This document shows, in pieces, positions 7,325 to 10,314 of a stretch of 10,314 nucleotides of DNA. Position 1 is the first letter of the stretch; each line of letters opens with the position of its first letter. The position numbers and the translations under genes were made by a program. The DNA comes from CAZPWQ01 sp964590495 (GTDB lineage Bacteria; Bacteroidota; Rhodothermia; Balneolales; Balneolaceae), in the NCBI GenBank assembly GCA_964590495.1, contig CAZPWQ010000123.1, forward strand, positions 1-10,314. Direction: 5' to 3'. The notes under the pieces are model-generated. The model was not told where the DNA came from, searched no databases, and was given only the letters and a program-made list of their open reading frames with translations.

Positions 7325-10314
7325 TTGAATAAATCAACAAATATTTACCTGGTACTTCTTCTTGGCCTCGGATTGCTGATTACCGGGTGTACCACACAAA
7401 CAGAACTGGAATGGAACGAACATGAAGGATACCGGTGGGCAGAGGTTCCCTCCGGATTTTTCGGACAAACGGGCTTCAGCCTGCTCTCTTCTTCAAAGAC
7501 GAATGTAGATTTTCGTAATGACGTCAGGCCGGAGCTGATGGAGGAAAACAGGCATTATCTTAATGGGGCCGGTATAGCTGTTGCAGATATTGACAGCGAC
7601 GGATTTGTCGACATCTATTTTGCACGTCCTGACGGACCGAACAAGCTTTACAGAAATCTGGGCGGCTACCGTTTTGAGGATATCACAGAAGAAACAGGAG
7701 TGGCTCATGAAGGTTACAATTCCACCGGTGTTACTTTTGCCGATGTTAACGGAGACGGGCATCCCGACCTTCTGGTTACTTCACTGACCGATGGTAATGA
7801 ACTCTATATAAACGATGGCAAAGGTCATTTTACCCTGAATGAAAACAGCGGATTGGGTGAAGAAAGTAATGGTTCCCACTCCATGGCCCTGGCCGATATC
7901 AACGGCGACGGATACCTCGATCTGTACATTGCCAATTACAAGCAGCGGACGGCACGGGATCTGTTCACGTCAGAAGAGCTGGAACTGGAGAATACGGTGG
8001 AAGTTATTGACGGAAACTTGCATCTTCTTCCGCCTTTTGATGAATATTATACCGTTATCGAAACGGCGGAAGGCCCCTTCCGCAATGAGATGGGAGAGGA
8101 GGATGAACTCTATTTCAACAGGGGAGACGGTAGTTTCGAAAAAGAAGATCCATCACAGCATTTTTTTGATGAAAATGGCGCAGAACGGGGGCTCACGCGT
8201 GACTGGGGACTCACCGCTACCTTTCGTGACGCAAACGGCGACGGCCTTCCCGATCTGTATGTGGCTAATGATTTCTGGACGCCCGACCGCTTCTGGATTA
8301 ACCAGGGAGACGGAACGTTCCGGTTGATTGACAACCACGCCATCCGCAACATGAGCTTTTCGTCGATGGGTGTTGATTTTTCCGATATCAACCGGGACGG
8401 GCATACTGATCTGGTGGTTACAGAGATGCTGGCCCAACAGCAAGAAAGGCGGATGCGCCAGTTTTCCGAAAATCAATCGGAATATGAGGGTAGGACTATG
8501 CATAACCGCAATTCCGTTTACCTGAACCGGGGTGATATCACCTATGCCCAGATAGCCTGGTACAGCGGACTCGAAGCCAGCGGATGGTCCTGGGCTACCT
8601 ATTTCATGGATGTGGATCTGGATGGCTATGAAGACCTGATCGTTGCTACCGGTAATGCATATGATTACCAGGATGTGGATACACAAATTGCGATGCATGA
8701 AGAATCTGCTGACCCGGGCATGCAACAAGGCAGTGACATAACACAATATCCACTCCTGGAAGTGAACAATAAAATATTCCGCAATAACGGTAATCTGACC
8801 TTTACCGACAGGAGCCGTGATTGGGGTTTTGATATCGAGGATCTGTCGATGGGAATGGCACTGGCCGATCTTGATAATGACGGAGACCTGGACCTGATCA
8901 CCAACAGGATGAATGATGAAGCCGCTCTTTATGAGAACCGTACCCGTGCTCCACGCATTGCGGTTCGTCTGAACGGAAATGACAATAACAGTGCCGGTAT
9001 TGGTGCAAAGATCACCCTGAAAGTCCCGGGAATGCCGGACCAGCAAAAAGAGATCACAGCGGGAGGCAATTACCTGTCCGGTTCGCAGGCGCAGGCCGTT
9101 TTTGCGGCAGAGCCGGGCTCGGATCATACGATTACGGTGAACTGGCCGGATGGCAGAAAGAGCCGGATTGAAGGGGTAAAATCCGACCGTATTTATGAAA
9201 TAGATATAAAAACATCTGTCAGTGTCGATGAATTAGGAAGGACGGGTCAAAAAGATGAAGACTCAGAAGTGTTGTTTACTGATATATCAAACCGGCTGGA
9301 TCATTCCCACCACGAAAATGAATACGATGATTACAGATTCAATTCTCTTTTCCCGCAGGAAATGAGCATTCTGGGTCCGGGGATAGCCTGGCTGGATATG
9401 ACAGGAGACAACCGTGATGATCTTTTGATCGGTTCAGGCAAGGGGGGAGAAGCGGCAATATTTGAGAATCGCGGTAATGGAGAATTTGTCCACATACAAC
9501 AGGAGGGACTGAGCCGGGAAACCCCTGGCGACCAGACCGCAGTGATCAGCTGGAGTGAAAACGGTCAAACCCGGATTGCTATCGGCAGCGCCAACTATGA
9601 GCAGGGGAAGCCGAATGCACCTTCTGCTTTCATCTATACCAGGAATTCTGACGGTATTGTCCGCCGGGATTCCATGCCCGGTATTCTTTCGACCAGCGGT
9701 CCTCTGGCGGCAGCTGATGTCAACCGGGACGGGTACGTAGATCTATTTTTAGGCGGTCGGTTTCACCCTGGAGATTATCCTGAGAATGCCGATTCACGAC
9801 TGTTCCGCAATGAGAACGGATCATTTCGCATGGATATGGCTGATTCACGTTTATTCAGCGAACTGGGTATGGTGACAGGAGCTGTATTTTCCGATCTGAC
9901 ACAAAACGGATATCCGGACCTGCTGTTGAGTACAGAATGGGGCACGCTCCGGTTGTTCGGAAACGATGGAGGTGAGTTCCGGGACATTTCAGAAGAATGG
10001 GGTCTGGACCGGCAGTTTTCGGGATGGTGGCAGGGAGTGGCAACAGGTGATTTCAACAATGACGGACTTCCGGACTTTGTTGCGTCCAACATGGGGCTGA
10101 ACAGTCCCTATCAAATAACAGATGATCATGAGCTTCGACTGTACTTCGGCGATTTCAATTTTGACGGCAGGATCGATGTCATCGACAGTTTTTACGCCAC
10201 AGAGATCGATGCTTATGTACCACGAAAAAAGCTTTATGAGCTGAATTCGATTCCTTCTATTATGAACCAGATCGATTCGCACCGGCAGTTTGCCCGGTCT
10301 TCACTGGAGGAGAT
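7325..10314 (+). CDS. CRTAC1-like lipoprotein, tandem paralog B (3' end outside window)
   Basis: My translation finds this frame open for 996 codons, running off the right edge. It begins 20 bases after paralog A's stop. The start is TTG at 7325: an in-frame TAA lies at 7310-7312 and the first in-frame ATG is residue 72. The signal peptide ends in LITGC with Cys22, exactly as in A. Repeat motifs match A in order: residues 88 (DIDSDGFVD), 140, 191, 302, 354 (DINRDGHTD, with the glycine A lacks), 429, 515, then an UnbV/ASPIC domain at ~542-626. DHSHHENEYDDY (659-670) follows, then motifs at 798, 857, 909 and 943. By eye more than half the residues match A throughout. By alignment with A, about 230 residues and the second UnbV-like domain should lie beyond the window. 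B lacks a charged segment present in A near 5900-5965. The close spacing suggests co-transcription with A, and the duplicated layout suggests related but diverged ligands. Confidence 0.93.
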   Translation, partial: MNKSTNIYLVLLLGLGLLITGCTTQTELEWNEHEGYRWAEVPSGFFGQTGFSLLSSSKTNVDFRNDVRPELMEENRHYLNGAGIAVADIDSDGFVDIYFARPDGPNKLYRNLGGYRFEDITEETGVAHEGYNSTGVTFADVNGDGHPDLLVTSLTDGNELYINDGKGHFTLNENSGLGEESNGSHSMALADINGDGYLDLYIANYKQRTARDLFTSEELELENTVEVIDGNLHLLPPFDEYYTVIETAEGPFRNEMGEEDELYFNRGDGSFEKEDPSQHFFDENGAERGLTRDWGLTATFRDANGDGLPDLYVANDFWTPDRFWINQGDGTFRLIDNHAIRNMSFSSMGVDFSDINRDGHTDLVVTEMLAQQQERRMRQFSENQSEYEGRTMHNRNSVYLNRGDITYAQIAWYSGLEASGWSWATYFMDVDLDGYEDLIVATGNAYDYQDVDTQIAMHEESADPGMQQGSDITQYPLLEVNNKIFRNNGNLTFTDRSRDWGFDIEDLSMGMALADLDNDGDLDLITNRMNDEAALYENRTRAPRIAVRLNGNDNNSAGIGAKITLKVPGMPDQQKEITAGGNYLSGSQAQAVFAAEPGSDHTITVNWPDGRKSRIEGVKSDRIYEIDIKTSVSVDELGRTGQKDEDSEVLFTDISNRLDHSHHENEYDDYRFNSLFPQEMSILGPGIAWLDMTGDNRDDLLIGSGKGGEAAIFENRGNGEFVHIQQEGLSRETPGDQTAVISWSENGQTRIAIGSANYEQGKPNAPSAFIYTRNSDGIVRRDSMPGILSTSGPLAAADVNRDGYVDLFLGGRFHPGDYPENADSRLFRNENGSFRMDMADSRLFSELGMVTGAVFSDLTQNGYPDLLLSTEWGTLRLFGNDGGEFRDISEEWGLDRQFSGWWQGVATGDFNNDGLPDFVASNMGLNSPYQITDDHELRLYFGDFNFDGRIDVIDSFYATEIDAYVPRKKLYELNSIPSIMNQIDSHRQFARSSLEE
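7598..7651 (+). repeat. Near-identical tract shared with paralog A (partner 3858-3911)
   Basis: This is the paralog B side of the first tract. It spans residues 92-109 and differs from A only in two codons, both amino-acid-changing (GCC to GTC and CTC to CCT). Confidence 0.6.
9870..9925 (+). repeat. 56-base perfect repeat shared with paralog A (partner 6163-6218)
   Basis: This is the paralog B side of the 56-base identity, residues 850-867 in B. The preceding codon is ATG in B and TTG in A, and the following one is TTG in B and GTG in A. Confidence 0.85.

Noticed and set aside
7581..8327. Plus-strand open frames at 7581-7787 and 7839-8327 in the place of paralog B
   Set aside because: They are in a different frame from the continuous 996-codon frame starting at 7325, which carries the lipobox, repeat motifs and UnbV domain.
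8153..9127. 324-codon minus-strand open frame inside paralog B
   Set aside because: Antisense shadow of the repeated acidic/glycine codons. Paralog B is homologous to A along this whole stretch, which shows that the + strand is coding.
1..10314. CRISPR array, tRNA, rRNA, transposase or defence system
   Set aside because: No regularly spaced repeats, tRNA-like cloverleaf, rRNA segment or such protein motifs were found on either strand. The repeated DxDxDG coding motif is protein-level repetition.

Overview
The window looks like a chromosomal piece of a Bacteroidota-type bacterium (Bacteroidota or the related Balneolota/Rhodothermota; the phylum is an inference). The clues are a TonB-dependent receptor coupled to a DUF4249 lipoprotein, very large lipoproteins of the CRTAC1/VCBS (FG-GAP plus UnbV/ASPIC) type, and starts without clear Shine-Dalgarno sequences. 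All four protein-coding genes lie on the + strand.

Layout. (1) 1-1797: C-terminal part of a TonB-dependent outer-membrane receptor, cut by the left edge. (2) 1797-2702: DUF4249 lipoprotein, whose ATG shares one base with the receptor's stop codon. (3) 2703-3584: about 880 bases without a convincing gene. This stretch holds several hairpins, a roughly 90-nt bulged hairpin followed by a terminator-like stem, and a possible structured leader just before the next gene. (4) 3585-7304: a 1239-residue lipoprotein with many DxDxDGxxD repeats and two UnbV/ASPIC domains. (5) 7325-10314: a tandem paralog of gene 4, starting 20 bases after it and cut by the right edge. It is open through its whole visible length.

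How the genes work together. The receptor and DUF4249 protein look like one translationally coupled outer-membrane uptake unit with an unknown substrate. The two CRTAC1-like proteins look like a second transcription unit made by tandem duplication. Both are predicted exported lipoproteins made of calcium-binding beta-propeller repeats, probably for extracellular or outer-membrane binding. Whether the two units serve one pathway cannot be told from the sequence.

The points most worth a second look are: TTG as the only plausible start in both paralogs; two tracts in the paralogs with no synonymous differences inside otherwise diverged genes, which suggests gene conversion; and the structured non-coding block between the two units. 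I see no CRISPR array, tRNA, rRNA, transposase or defence gene, and no clearly new system.
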